A stretch of DNA of 64,000 nt from Paenibacillus sp. V4I7 (GTDB lineage: Bacteria; Bacillota; Bacilli; Paenibacillales; NBRC-103111), in assembly GCF_030817275.1 (NCBI RefSeq), contig NZ_JAUSZD010000002.1, forward strand, positions 930,001 to 994,000. Direction: 5' to 3'. Position 1 is the stretch's first letter. Every line of letters starts with the position of its first letter. Made by a program: the position numbers and the translations under genes. Of the stretch, positions 24,480 to 34,656 are shown in pieces. Below the pieces are notes generated by a model. The model had not been told where the DNA came from. It searched no databases and saw only the letters and a list, made by a program, of their open reading frames with translations.

Positions 24480-24500
24480 TGATAATGATAATCATTATCA
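24480..24500 (+). promoter_or_regulatory. Consensus Fur box of the siderophore operon
   Basis: The 19-bp core GATAATGATAATCATTATC (24481-24499) is identical to the classical Fur consensus. A candidate promoter TTGTTC (24456)-N16-TATGAT (24478-24483) is overlapped by the box. This predicts repression of the cluster when iron is plentiful. Confidence 0.9.
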
Positions 24501-24526
24501 AAAATTAGATCCTGGTTAAACATTGA

Positions 24527-25543
<1,017 letters not shown>

Positions 25544-25566
25544 AAACAGAGAGGCGGAAGGTAAAG

Positions 25567-26622
25567 ATGAAAACAGAGCAGCTTATGGAACAAATAGAAG
25601 AGGGGGGCATTCAAGAGCCGGAGATCTTGTTTTTAAATAAAGCGTCGATTGCACAGGTGGGCGGCAATCATTCGGACCTTTATGTAGAGGGGATTACGGA
25701 GGCGCTGACCCTGCATGCGCAGGGTCAATTCGTACAACCGCTCAAACCGTATTTGCGGGTGGATGCGGAGAAGGGACATATTGCCGATCGGATCATTGCC
25801 ATGCCTGCTCATGTTGGCGGCGAAACGGCGGTTTCGGGGATTAAATGGATTGGCAGCAAGCACGATAATCCGGCAAAGCGCGGATTGGAACGGGCCAGCG
25901 GGCTTCTTATCCTCAATGATCCGGAAAGCAATTATCCCGTTGCGGTTTTGGAAGCAGGGTTGATCAGCAGCATGAGGACGGCGGCGGTAACCGTTATCGC
26001 GGCGAAGCATTTGGCAAGAAAACAGTTTACTCAGGTAGCCTGCTTAGGCTGCGGAATTATCGCCAAGACACAGATGCGGTCGATGCTTGAACAGTTCCCC
26101 CGTATCGAAACGATTTACTTATTCGATCTGAATAAGCAGTCCGCCGCAGCATTACAAGAAGAATTAAACCGAAGCTTCCCTGCTGTGAATATCATTCTGA
26201 TTGAGACCGCCGAGCGGGCAGTACGGCAGGGTGAGGTCGTGGTCACTTGCACGGTAACGGATCAACCCTATATTCCTTTTGAGTGGCTGCAAAAGGGGAC
26301 TTTTGTCAGCAATATCTCGATCATGGATGTGCATAAAGACGTTTTCCTTAAAGCGGATAAAGTGATTGTTGATGACTGGGAGCAGTCCAACCGCGAGAAG
26401 AAAGTGATAAATCAGCTGGTGCTTGAAGGAAAGTTTTCCCGTGAACGGCTGCATGCCGAATTAGGGGAGATTGTGATCGGCCGGAAGCCCGGCAGGGAAT
26501 CCGACGATGAAATTATTATACTTAACCCGATGGGGATGGCGATTGAAGATATTGCTTGCGCGAAAGTTATCTATGACAAGGCGCGCTCTGAGCGTGTCGG
26601 AGTAAGGCTTCCTCTATATTGA
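25567..26622 (+). CDS. sbnB: SbnB-like ACEGA dehydrogenase (ornithine cyclodeaminase family)
   Basis: A 351-aa member of the ornithine cyclodeaminase/mu-crystallin family. The Rossmann glycine motif is ACLGCGIIAKTQM, followed by YLFDLNKQSA for the nucleotide ribose; RTAAVTVIAAKHLAR is conserved in the family. In the staphyloferrin B pathway SbnB oxidatively splits ACEGA with NAD into L-2,3-diaminopropionate and alpha-ketoglutarate, both building blocks. It lies 23 bp behind sbnA. The ATG at 25567 (site GGAAGG) is used; the longer frame overlaps sbnA. Confidence 0.88.
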   Translation: MKTEQLMEQIEEGGIQEPEILFLNKASIAQVGGNHSDLYVEGITEALTLHAQGQFVQPLKPYLRVDAEKGHIADRIIAMPAHVGGETAVSGIKWIGSKHDNPAKRGLERASGLLILNDPESNYPVAVLEAGLISSMRTAAVTVIAAKHLARKQFTQVACLGCGIIAKTQMRSMLEQFPRIETIYLFDLNKQSAAALQEELNRSFPAVNIILIETAERAVRQGEVVVTCTVTDQPYIPFEWLQKGTFVSNISIMDVHKDVFLKADKVIVDDWEQSNREKKVINQLVLEGKFSRERLHAELGEIVIGRKPGRESDDEIIILNPMGMAIEDIACAKVIYDKARSERVGVRLPLY

Positions 26623-26644
26623 GAGAAAGCGGGGAGGAATCAAC

Positions 26645-28432
26645 ATGGTACAAGGCGGATTTATGATACAGCAGCAACGTTCCCTCGAGATTAATGTGGC
26701 TGAACAAGCTGCGGTTGAAAGACTGCTGAACACTTTTTTACGGGAGTGCGGCATTTTCGATCCAAGGATAACGGATTTACCTATGGTGTTCGACGATAAA
26801 TGGAAAGGAACTCCATTCAAAATTGAACTCAAGCATGTCGACAAAACGATTTATGGTGAATTGAGCTATTGGTCGCTGTTTGGGCACCATGGATTTGGAA
26901 GTGACTTTTATGCCGAATGGTTACTTACAAAATTGGTTAAACCGATTTCGAATAGGGATGTCATCGAGTGGATCCTGGATGAGATCGCAAGCATACATGA
27001 GTCATCCGATACGGCGCAGAAGCATTCTCAATTGCACAAAGAGATTCATAATAGTATCGATAAGACGGTCCGTTATGCCGATTCTTTCAGGGACCGAAAA
27101 TCAAATGGAGCAAACGGTTATCTCTATATCCAGACAGAGCAATCGTTGATTTGGGGGCACCCTTTTCATCCAACACCCAAAAGTTCGGAAGGCTTCTCAC
27201 CCGATGATCTGTCAGCGTTCCCGCCGGAAATGGGTTCAGCCTTTCAGCTTCATTATTTCGCAGTGAGTCCGGACAGTATCGCACAACAGTACCTTGAAGA
27301 AGAGTTCGCAGAGCCGGTTGCGGAAAGTGTGATTCTGCAATCCAAAGGCAAACTGGGAGCGAACCAGACGGATTATGCCTTGATCCCTTGCCACCCTTGG
27401 CAGGCACAATATTGTCTGCAGCAATCGCGGGTCGGAGAACTGCTTCAGACGGGCAAGCTGGTCTATTTGGGACCTCTTGGCGATCCGGTTTACCCTACCT
27501 CTTCGGTGAGAACGGTTTGGGATCCTGAGCACCATTATTTTTATAAACTGCCGCTCAATGTAAGGATCACGAATTTTATTCGCGTCAACACGCTTGAACA
27601 GATCGAGCGGACATTGGCCGCAAGCAGGCTAATTCGCAGCCTGCAAAATGAGATCGAAAACGAATCCTTTACCATTTTGCTGGAAAAAGGCTTTAGAACC
27701 GTTTCAGTGAAACATGCTTCAGGGGCTAAGGATGAACAATTACTAGCAAGCTTTGCGGTTTTGTTTCGCGACAATCCTCCGGAATTTCAGGATGATAACC
27801 CACCGCACGTTCTTGCGTCATTGCTCGAAGTGCAGCCTGATGAGACTGAGCCCCTGTTATTCAGGTTGATGCGCAGCCAGTACGGTAATGAAGTGCCGGA
27901 TTTGAAACCATGGTTCCGCGCTTATGCTGAGATTACTGTGAAACCCATTTTGCGATTATTCAGTGAGAAAGGGGTTAGCTTGGAAGCGCATGTCCAAAAT
28001 TGTCTGCTTCGTATACATCGGGGCATGCCGTTCACTTGTTATGTGCGCGATCTTGAGGGAGTAAGCGTCTCCTGCTCGCATGCGCAGCAACGGGGATGGA
28101 TCCCTACGATCGTCCAACCTGAAAGTCCTTTACTCTACTCGACAGACGAAGCATGGTCCAGATTGCAATATTATTTCTTCGTCAATCACATCGGACACCT
28201 AGTCAGTACGCTGGCGAGATACGGTTCGATAGAAGAGATGCAATTATGGGGCATTGTGACAGACGTTTTATTGACAATGCAGACAAACGAGCCTTCCTAT
28301 CTGAATGCATGTATTGAAGATTTGCTAAGCCGCCCAACTTTACCTGCCAAAGCGAATTTAATCAGTCGTTTTCTTGAGCGAGGCGAAACGCCGATATATG
28401 TAGAAATTCCCAATCCAATGTCCATGAGGTGA
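26645..28432 (+). CDS. IucA/IucC family NIS siderophore synthetase (1 of 3)
   Basis: A 595-aa NIS synthetase. Family blocks in order: GHPFHPTPKSSEGF (about 170-185), PCHPWQ (about 249) and PTSSVRTV (ATP/adenylate site), the end of the palm domain SLEAHVQNCLL (about 446), and the C-terminal helical FhuF-like part (YYFFVNHIGHLVSTLARYG). These enzymes activate a carboxylate such as citrate with ATP and condense it with an amine. Start ATG has GGGGAGGA. It lies 22 bp after sbnB and 3 bp before synthetase 2. Which carboxylate it uses cannot be told by eye; homology to SbnC, SbnE or SbnF is left open. Confidence 0.87.
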   Translation: MVQGGFMIQQQRSLEINVAEQAAVERLLNTFLRECGIFDPRITDLPMVFDDKWKGTPFKIELKHVDKTIYGELSYWSLFGHHGFGSDFYAEWLLTKLVKPISNRDVIEWILDEIASIHESSDTAQKHSQLHKEIHNSIDKTVRYADSFRDRKSNGANGYLYIQTEQSLIWGHPFHPTPKSSEGFSPDDLSAFPPEMGSAFQLHYFAVSPDSIAQQYLEEEFAEPVAESVILQSKGKLGANQTDYALIPCHPWQAQYCLQQSRVGELLQTGKLVYLGPLGDPVYPTSSVRTVWDPEHHYFYKLPLNVRITNFIRVNTLEQIERTLAASRLIRSLQNEIENESFTILLEKGFRTVSVKHASGAKDEQLLASFAVLFRDNPPEFQDDNPPHVLASLLEVQPDETEPLLFRLMRSQYGNEVPDLKPWFRAYAEITVKPILRLFSEKGVSLEAHVQNCLLRIHRGMPFTCYVRDLEGVSVSCSHAQQRGWIPTIVQPESPLLYSTDEAWSRLQYYFFVNHIGHLVSTLARYGSIEEMQLWGIVTDVLLTMQTNEPSYLNACIEDLLSRPTLPAKANLISRFLERGETPIYVEIPNPMSMR

Positions 28433-28435
28433 ATA

Positions 28436-30349
28436 ATGAGTATTTTCATGATTGAAAAGAAACATAAAGAACTATGGGAGCAGTGGGATCAAATCATTCG
28501 TTCCCAGGCGTATATAGATGTCCGCAGACGAATTTTCCGGCAATTGATAGAATCGCTAATATATGAAGGAATTGTGCAGCCCAACATGCAGCATCTAGAA
28601 AGTGGTTTCGTAGCTTTTACCATTAACGGAACCGGAAATGACGGATCCATTGTCAAGTACATGTGTCAAGGAAAGCGAAAGGTGAGCTTCGAACGAATAC
28701 GGTTAAATGCCCAGCCTGTCCAGCGCGTGACCTCGCAGCATGAGCACGAGGCCGTATCGTTAGCGACTTTTCTAGTTGAAATATTTCAGAACACCGATGT
28801 CGATACCGGACGGTTATTGCAATTCATCGATGAAATCCAACAAACGTTGTTGAAAGATACATTAGCGCATTATTACCGATCCCCTCAAACCTTGGAAGGC
28901 AAGGAGAGAAGCTATGACCTGTTGGAATCCAATCTGATCGACGGGCATCCTTATCATCCCTGCTATAAATCGAGAATCGGTTTTGATTTAACGGATCATA
29001 TGGCGTATGGCCCGGAATTTAAACCTTCGATTCGCCTTGTATGGGTTGCTGTTGCTAAAGAGAGAATCAATTGCCTGGTAACCAGCAGAAAAGAGTATGC
29101 TGCATTTATCAAACAGCAGCTGGGTGATTCCTTGTATGGTGAATTTCAAACGAATTTGCGGAACAGAGGGAAGAACCCTGACCAGTATACCTATTTGCCT
29201 GTTCATCCATGGCAGTGGGAAAACGTGATCTCGACTGAATTTAATCAGCATTGTTGGGAAGATGAAGTGATTTGGCTTGGAGAAGGGCAGGAAGATTACC
29301 GGCCGCAGCAGTCAATTCGTACACTGGCCAATGCATCGCTTCCAACAAAACCCTATGTAAAGCTGCCGCTAAGCATAACTAATACATCCACAGGGCGAAT
29401 TCTGGCTGCTCATACGATATTGAATGCGCCGATTATATCCGATTGGCTGTCGCAATTACTGGATCAAGACCTGTTCCTGAAAGAAAAGTGCAGCCTCATT
29501 CTGCTGAAGGAAATCGCAGGCGCAGCTTATCGTTCGGCGGATGTTTCCGAGCTGCTGCAATCCAAAGTATATGGGGTGCTTGGGACCATTTGGCGGGAAA
29601 GTATTCATACATATTTGAAGCCGAAGGAAGAGGCAGTGCCGTTTAATGCAGTTACGCATGTGGAAGTGAACGGTCGTCCCTTTATAGACCGTTGGGTGAA
29701 GGAGCATGGAATTGAGCGGTGGATGGAACGTTATATTGAAGTTTCGGTGGTTCCGCTTATTCACATGCTCTACGCTCATGGAATCGCTTTGGAGTCTCAT
29801 GCCCAAAACATGATTCTAGTCCATGAAAACGGCTTCCCGACACGGCTTGCGCTGAAAGATTTCCACGATGGGATACGCTTCTCCAGAGAGCACCTTGCGG
29901 ATCCGCAGCAATATCCGGCGCTCATGCCTGTTCCTTCCCATCATCCGAAAATTAACCGCAATTCGTTCATTGAAACGGATCGCCCTGATGTGGTCAGAGA
30001 CTTTGTTCACGACGCGTTCTTTTTTATTAACTTGGCTGAGGCCGCACTTTTTATGGAAGAGCACTATCAGGTTCCGGAAACGGTATTCTGGTCGAAAGTA
30101 GCTCATACGATAAGGCAATATCAAGAGCAGCACCCGCAGCTTCAGCAGCGGTTCGAACTTTTTGATTTGTTTGCGGAAACGATTCAGGTCGAACAGTTAA
30201 CGAAAAGAAGATTGTTTGGCGATTCCGAATTTCGCGTACATGACGTTCAAAACCCTCTGAATACTTTTGGAACTTTGCCAAAGCGGAGAGACTTTGAGCT
30301 ACGCTCAAAGATCCCTATATTAGGAGTTAACGATGGAAAAAGTAGTTGA
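28436..30349 (+). CDS. IucA/IucC family NIS siderophore synthetase (2 of 3)
   Basis: A 637-aa NIS synthetase, the longest of the three. Blocks: GHPYHPCYKSRIGFDL (about 170-185) with YGPEFKPSIRLVWVAV, PVHPWQ (about 256), PQQSIRTLAN, and ALESHAQNMIL (about 453) leading to LKDFHDG, the Mg/ATP part. The C-terminus beyond about 600 is a variable tail. It starts 3 bp after synthetase 1 and overlaps the decarboxylase downstream by 17 bp, so translation is probably coupled. It condenses an activated carboxylate with diaminopropionate or a derivative; the order within the pathway is not resolved. Confidence 0.87.
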   Translation: MSIFMIEKKHKELWEQWDQIIRSQAYIDVRRRIFRQLIESLIYEGIVQPNMQHLESGFVAFTINGTGNDGSIVKYMCQGKRKVSFERIRLNAQPVQRVTSQHEHEAVSLATFLVEIFQNTDVDTGRLLQFIDEIQQTLLKDTLAHYYRSPQTLEGKERSYDLLESNLIDGHPYHPCYKSRIGFDLTDHMAYGPEFKPSIRLVWVAVAKERINCLVTSRKEYAAFIKQQLGDSLYGEFQTNLRNRGKNPDQYTYLPVHPWQWENVISTEFNQHCWEDEVIWLGEGQEDYRPQQSIRTLANASLPTKPYVKLPLSITNTSTGRILAAHTILNAPIISDWLSQLLDQDLFLKEKCSLILLKEIAGAAYRSADVSELLQSKVYGVLGTIWRESIHTYLKPKEEAVPFNAVTHVEVNGRPFIDRWVKEHGIERWMERYIEVSVVPLIHMLYAHGIALESHAQNMILVHENGFPTRLALKDFHDGIRFSREHLADPQQYPALMPVPSHHPKINRNSFIETDRPDVVRDFVHDAFFFINLAEAALFMEEHYQVPETVFWSKVAHTIRQYQEQHPQLQQRFELFDLFAETIQVEQLTKRRLFGDSEFRVHDVQNPLNTFGTLPKRRDFELRSKIPILGVNDGKSS

Positions 30350-31547
30350 TTTGATTCGGGAGGTTAAGCAATCCCAAGAACAGCCTTTTTGTGCATACAT
30401 TTACGATCTAGATGCTTTGAAGGAGCACGCTTCAGCAGTCGTGCGCCCACTGCCGGAAAATGTCCGGTTGTTTTACGCCATGAAGGCGAACTCGGAACGC
30501 CGAATTTTGCAGCAGTTAAAAGATGTCGTTCACGGCTTTGAAACCGCATCGATAGGTGAAATCATGAAGGCTAGAGAAGCGGATCCGCATATTCCCGTTA
30601 TATTCGGCGGACCGGGCAAAACGGATGACGAACTAAGGGGAGCCATTGAACATAACGTCAAGTTGATTCATATCGAGAGTATCCATGAACTGCGGCGATT
30701 GGAATGGATCGCTGGAACGATGGAACGGCAAGTTTCCGTGCTTTTGCGGATGAATATAAATGGCCCTTTGCCTTCGGCTACCTTACAGATGGCCGGAACC
30801 CCAACGCAATTTGGTATACATGAAAGCGAAATAGAGTCTGTGCTGTTGCAAGCTGCCTCTTGTGCGCATGTGAATATAGAAGGATTTCACCTGCACTGCA
30901 TCTCTAATCAACTGGATGCGGAGAAGCATGTCGAGTTGATGGATGTTTATTTCACGAAAGTGAAGGAATGGGAACAAGCCTACCGGCTTCAAGTTTCCTA
31001 TATCAATGTAGGCGGTGGCATTGGGGTCAATTATTCGAACCTGCAAGCACAATTTCAATGGGATACCTTTGTGAATGGATTGAAGCAATGTATCGATCGG
31101 CATCAGTTTCACAATAAGACGATTTTATTTGAATGCGGCCGATATATCGCTGCTTCCTGCGGATATTATGCGGTCGAAGTGCTGGATATCAAAGAGAATC
31201 ATGGAAAAACTTTCGTTATCGTTCGAGGCGGCACGCACCATTTCCGTCTACCCGTGTCTTGGCAGCACAGTCATCCTTTTCAAGTAGTTCCTATCGAGAA
31301 TTGGAAATATCCGTTTAAACGAAAAGAACTGACAGATGATAGCGTTACGATTGTCGGGCAGCTTTGCACCCCAAAAGACGTATTAGCCAAAGATGTGCGT
31401 TTAGACAGATTAAGAATCGGCGACGTGATTGTATTTGTATACGCCGGGGCATACGGTTGGTCGATTTCGCATCACGATTTTTTGAGCCATCCGCATCCGG
31501 AACACATCTATGTAAGCCAAACGACGCCTATCCCTGTTGGAAGGTAG
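30333..31547 (+). CDS. SbnH-like PLP-dependent decarboxylase, first copy
   Basis: A 404-aa fold-type III decarboxylase (DapDC/ornithine decarboxylase family). Lys51 in FYAMKANSE carries PLP; GGPGKTDDEL, HLHCISNQ, NVGGGIGVNY and ECGRYIAASCGYY are the expected barrel and interface blocks, with the catalytic Cys probably in ASCGYY. In staphyloferrin B assembly SbnH decarboxylates the citryl-diaminopropionate intermediate to the diaminoethane amide. TTAGGAG precedes the ATG, inside the end of synthetase 2. A clear paralogue follows at 34657, which is unusual for this pathway. Confidence 0.86.
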   Translation: MEKVVDLIREVKQSQEQPFCAYIYDLDALKEHASAVVRPLPENVRLFYAMKANSERRILQQLKDVVHGFETASIGEIMKAREADPHIPVIFGGPGKTDDELRGAIEHNVKLIHIESIHELRRLEWIAGTMERQVSVLLRMNINGPLPSATLQMAGTPTQFGIHESEIESVLLQAASCAHVNIEGFHLHCISNQLDAEKHVELMDVYFTKVKEWEQAYRLQVSYINVGGGIGVNYSNLQAQFQWDTFVNGLKQCIDRHQFHNKTILFECGRYIAASCGYYAVEVLDIKENHGKTFVIVRGGTHHFRLPVSWQHSHPFQVVPIENWKYPFKRKELTDDSVTIVGQLCTPKDVLAKDVRLDRLRIGDVIVFVYAGAYGWSISHHDFLSHPHPEHIYVSQTTPIPVGR

Positions 31548-31559
31548 GTTGATGTCATC

Positions 31560-33413
31560 ATGCTCGGAGCTTCACGACAAATAGGAATAGACTTGATGAA
31601 TGCGATATTAGCGGAAAATGTGTTTGGCATTCTGGAAAAGATGGAAATCATGAGAACGGCTCCTTTTACGATATCCGTATTTGATCATTTGGATCGGGGA
31701 GACGTATGTTTTATCAAAATTCCATTGGAATCGGAGCATCATTATATTGTATTTCCTGCCGTTTCTACTTGCCTCCTTCCCTACCAATTAGGTTCGTGGG
31801 AAGTGATTGAGGTTGATCGGGATAACAACGGAAACACACAAACAAGGCATCTTGATCCACCAACGTTAATGTGGTTGCTCAGCTCGCTCGCTGCCGAAAA
31901 AAAGGGGATCTCCTATCCAAATTTGGAGCCGTTTATCGCGGATCTTCAGCTGGCTGAGGAACAAACTAGTTTGTCTATGGAAGCGTATCGAAACTATGTG
32001 TCGAATCGCCGGCCAGCTCTGTCCCGTTTCATTGATGCGGAGCAGTGGTCATCATTCCGTGACCGCCCCTTTCACCCTACGTCAAGAATAAAAAGAGGCT
32101 GGGATGCGGAGGAATACCGTACGTATGGCGCAGAATTTCATCAAACGCTCACCATGAAGTGGGTGGCGGTAAGGCGGGATTATGTGTTAAGCGGACAGAC
32201 CGTTCCTGAGCAATCGCCAGATGGTTATCTGCTATCGCCAAATGAGCAAGAACAGATAACGGGGGCAATGGAACGATGCGGAATTTCCAGAAATGACTAC
32301 GTCGCTTTCCCGGTACATCCATGGCAAATGAAATCCGTATTATTACGAGAGTTTGGTCAGGAGTTCAGCAATCAAATATGTGTGCCCTTACCTGTACAAA
32401 TCGGTGACTACGTGCCGACATCCTCGGTACGCTCCCTTGCTCCTATGCATGGCGGCGAAGATCACTTGAAGCTTCCGTTAGGTATTGTTTCGCTTGGTGC
32501 GGTGCGGTATTTACCGGCTTTGTACATGATTAACGGAGAGAAGGCCCAACGTTTATTGGAGGAAGCAAAGCGTTCGGATCCTCATCTTGCAGAACGCCTG
32601 CACCTGTGTGATGAGACGAAATGGTGGGCTTATCATCCGCATGAAGCTGACTTCTTCGATGATCGCCCGCGCCATCTTTCCTGTTTGATCCGAAATTATC
32701 CGCAAACGTTCATGGCGGATGATTCGGTACAATGTTTACCGATGTCCGCTTTTGCAGTCGTTGATCCCGAGAGAACGTTTCATATCTTGGATGATTTATT
32801 GGTGAATCAAGGGGATGTCGAGAAAGATCAAATCGTCACTTTCTTTAAACAGGTATGCGATCGTTTTTTCTGTGTTGTATTACGTCTCCTGCGCTGCGGC
32901 ATATTACCGGAAATTCACGGGCAAAATGTCATGCTCGTTATCAAGCACGGTCGAATTGAAGGCTTATTATTGCGTGATTTGGATACAACCAGACTTTATC
33001 TTCCTTGGGTAACCCAGGCTGGGCTTCAAGATCCTGGCTATATCGTCAATGCCAACCGCGCAAATTCGTTATACAACAGCACACCTGAGGAGTTGTTATT
33101 TTACTTACAGTCTCTTGGTATACAGGTAAATCTGTGTTCGATTATGGATGCATGTTCTCAGCGATATCGCATTTCCGAATGGGATTTATGGGATGTGTTG
33201 AAAGAAAGTTTAGAATTTCATGTAAAGGGAGCGGGCTTTACTGAGCCGCAGCGCATCTTGATCGAGGATATCCTTTTTCACAGGGAAACTTGGCCTTACA
33301 AATTGTGCATAACCCCTTTGCTCGAACAGCAGGGTGGTGCGGTCGGCAGTATGCCGTCAGGCAAAGGCACATTGACCAATCCGTTCCTGATCGTTGGAGA
33401 GCTGATGCGATGA
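31560..33413 (+). CDS. IucA/IucC family NIS siderophore synthetase (3 of 3)
   Basis: A 617-aa NIS synthetase that is more divergent. Blocks: RDRPFHPTSRIKRGW in place of GHPxHP, YGAEFHQTLTMKWVAV, PVHPWQ (about 251), PTSSVRSLAP and LPEIHGQNVML (about 451) followed by LLLRDLDTTRLYL. The altered first block suggests a different substrate from the other two. It starts 12 bp after the first decarboxylase and its stop overlaps the MFS start (ATGA). The exact start is uncertain because the nearest ribosome-like site is weak. A role as a late condensing enzyme (SbnC/SbnF-like) is inference. Confidence 0.85.
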   Translation: MLGASRQIGIDLMNAILAENVFGILEKMEIMRTAPFTISVFDHLDRGDVCFIKIPLESEHHYIVFPAVSTCLLPYQLGSWEVIEVDRDNNGNTQTRHLDPPTLMWLLSSLAAEKKGISYPNLEPFIADLQLAEEQTSLSMEAYRNYVSNRRPALSRFIDAEQWSSFRDRPFHPTSRIKRGWDAEEYRTYGAEFHQTLTMKWVAVRRDYVLSGQTVPEQSPDGYLLSPNEQEQITGAMERCGISRNDYVAFPVHPWQMKSVLLREFGQEFSNQICVPLPVQIGDYVPTSSVRSLAPMHGGEDHLKLPLGIVSLGAVRYLPALYMINGEKAQRLLEEAKRSDPHLAERLHLCDETKWWAYHPHEADFFDDRPRHLSCLIRNYPQTFMADDSVQCLPMSAFAVVDPERTFHILDDLLVNQGDVEKDQIVTFFKQVCDRFFCVVLRLLRCGILPEIHGQNVMLVIKHGRIEGLLLRDLDTTRLYLPWVTQAGLQDPGYIVNANRANSLYNSTPEELLFYLQSLGIQVNLCSIMDACSQRYRISEWDLWDVLKESLEFHVKGAGFTEPQRILIEDILFHRETWPYKLCITPLLEQQGGAVGSMPSGKGTLTNPFLIVGELMR

Positions 33414-34654
33414 TGGACGAAAACCGGTGGAAGCTCAATTTTCGCATGCTCTGGAGCGGGCATTTTCTCTCTGTGGTAAGCCTGACCATGATTGTGCCTT
33501 TATTGCCTTTTTATATGAAGGATTTAGGGGTTTCGGAAACATCCGATAATTTGTTCTGGAGCGGCCTTGCGCTCTCCGCACCGGCAGTTTCCTATATGGT
33601 TGCAGCGCCGTTGTGGGGAAGGTTAGGGGACCGATGGGGAAGAAAGCGGATGGTTGTCCGGGCTCTGATCGGTTTATCGGGCGCATTAATTCTAATGGGG
33701 TTCGTTCAAACCCCCCTTCAATTATTAATCGTTCGTCTGTTTCAAGGAGCGTTTGGCGGAGTCGTCGACGCAGGTGCAGCTTTTGTAGGTTCTCAAGCGC
33801 CGGAAGCCGTTCGCGGCAAAGTATTCGGCAAGCTGGAGGGTGCCGTCGCCGCCGGCTCGTTGGCCGGACCGCTCATTGGCGGATTGCTCGTCGGCATGTT
33901 AGGGTTTCAAGCGGTATTGTTGACGATGGGAGGCTTGCTGATCCTTTTGTCCCTTCTAATTATGGCATTCCTTCGTGAGGATCGCGGACATCGTGTTCAG
34001 CATGCAACCGGATATAGCGGCCGTAACTTGCTTCAATCCTTAACAGACTTACTGGTTCACCGTAAAATCAGATCTTTCCTGTTTGTAGGCTTGTGCGCAA
34101 ATGTGGGTGTGTATGGACTCGTTATCGTATTTGCCCAGTTTCTGGAAGGAATTGTTCTTCCGGAGAATGCCGCCGCGTGGGTTGGTGTGAGTCAAGCGCT
34201 AACATGGGGCGCAGGCTGGTTAAGTTCTTCTTGGTGGGGCAGGCGAAATGACGGATATCCTGTGGAAAAGAACTTCTTCTGGGCATCGCTTGGCTGCGGT
34301 GTTTCGATTATGCTCCAGCCGTTATGCAATCAGATCGAATGGATCTTAGTTCTGCGATTGGTTCAAGGATTTTGCTTCAGCGCATTAATCCAGTCTGTCT
34401 TTTTCGTAGTTTCAAGAGCATCTTTGGAGGAAAATCGCGGATTTCGAATGGGTCTGACAAGCAGTGTGTTAGTTGTTGGACAAATATCGGGAGGAATGAG
34501 TGCAGCTTGGTTAGGCAGATTTGCGAATCTGGAGATGACGATGGCCGGTTTTGGATTTGTTTTTATTATTGCTGCAATGGTTATTCGGAGTCATAGAGAC
34601 ATTCCGCCGATCTCCGCACGCAGCCCTGTAAATGGAAAAATAGTAAAGGAGTAA
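33410..34654 (+). CDS. MFS transporter, probable siderophore exporter (SbnD-like)
   Basis: A 414-aa transporter with 12 hydrophobic segments. The MFS signature between TM2 and TM3 is seen as GRLGDRWGRKRM (about 60-75), and a second half-signature lies in the middle loop. Its place inside the synthetase operon makes it the likely exporter of the finished siderophore, as SbnD is for staphyloferrin B. The ATG at 33410 overlaps the upstream stop as ATGA and has GGAG 10 bp upstream; the longer frame lies wholly inside synthetase 3. It ends 2 bp before the second decarboxylase. Confidence 0.87.
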   Translation: MMDENRWKLNFRMLWSGHFLSVVSLTMIVPLLPFYMKDLGVSETSDNLFWSGLALSAPAVSYMVAAPLWGRLGDRWGRKRMVVRALIGLSGALILMGFVQTPLQLLIVRLFQGAFGGVVDAGAAFVGSQAPEAVRGKVFGKLEGAVAAGSLAGPLIGGLLVGMLGFQAVLLTMGGLLILLSLLIMAFLREDRGHRVQHATGYSGRNLLQSLTDLLVHRKIRSFLFVGLCANVGVYGLVIVFAQFLEGIVLPENAAAWVGVSQALTWGAGWLSSSWWGRRNDGYPVEKNFFWASLGCGVSIMLQPLCNQIEWILVLRLVQGFCFSALIQSVFFVVSRASLEENRGFRMGLTSSVLVVGQISGGMSAAWLGRFANLEMTMAGFGFVFIIAAMVIRSHRDIPPISARSPVNGKIVKE

Positions 34655-34656
34655 GT

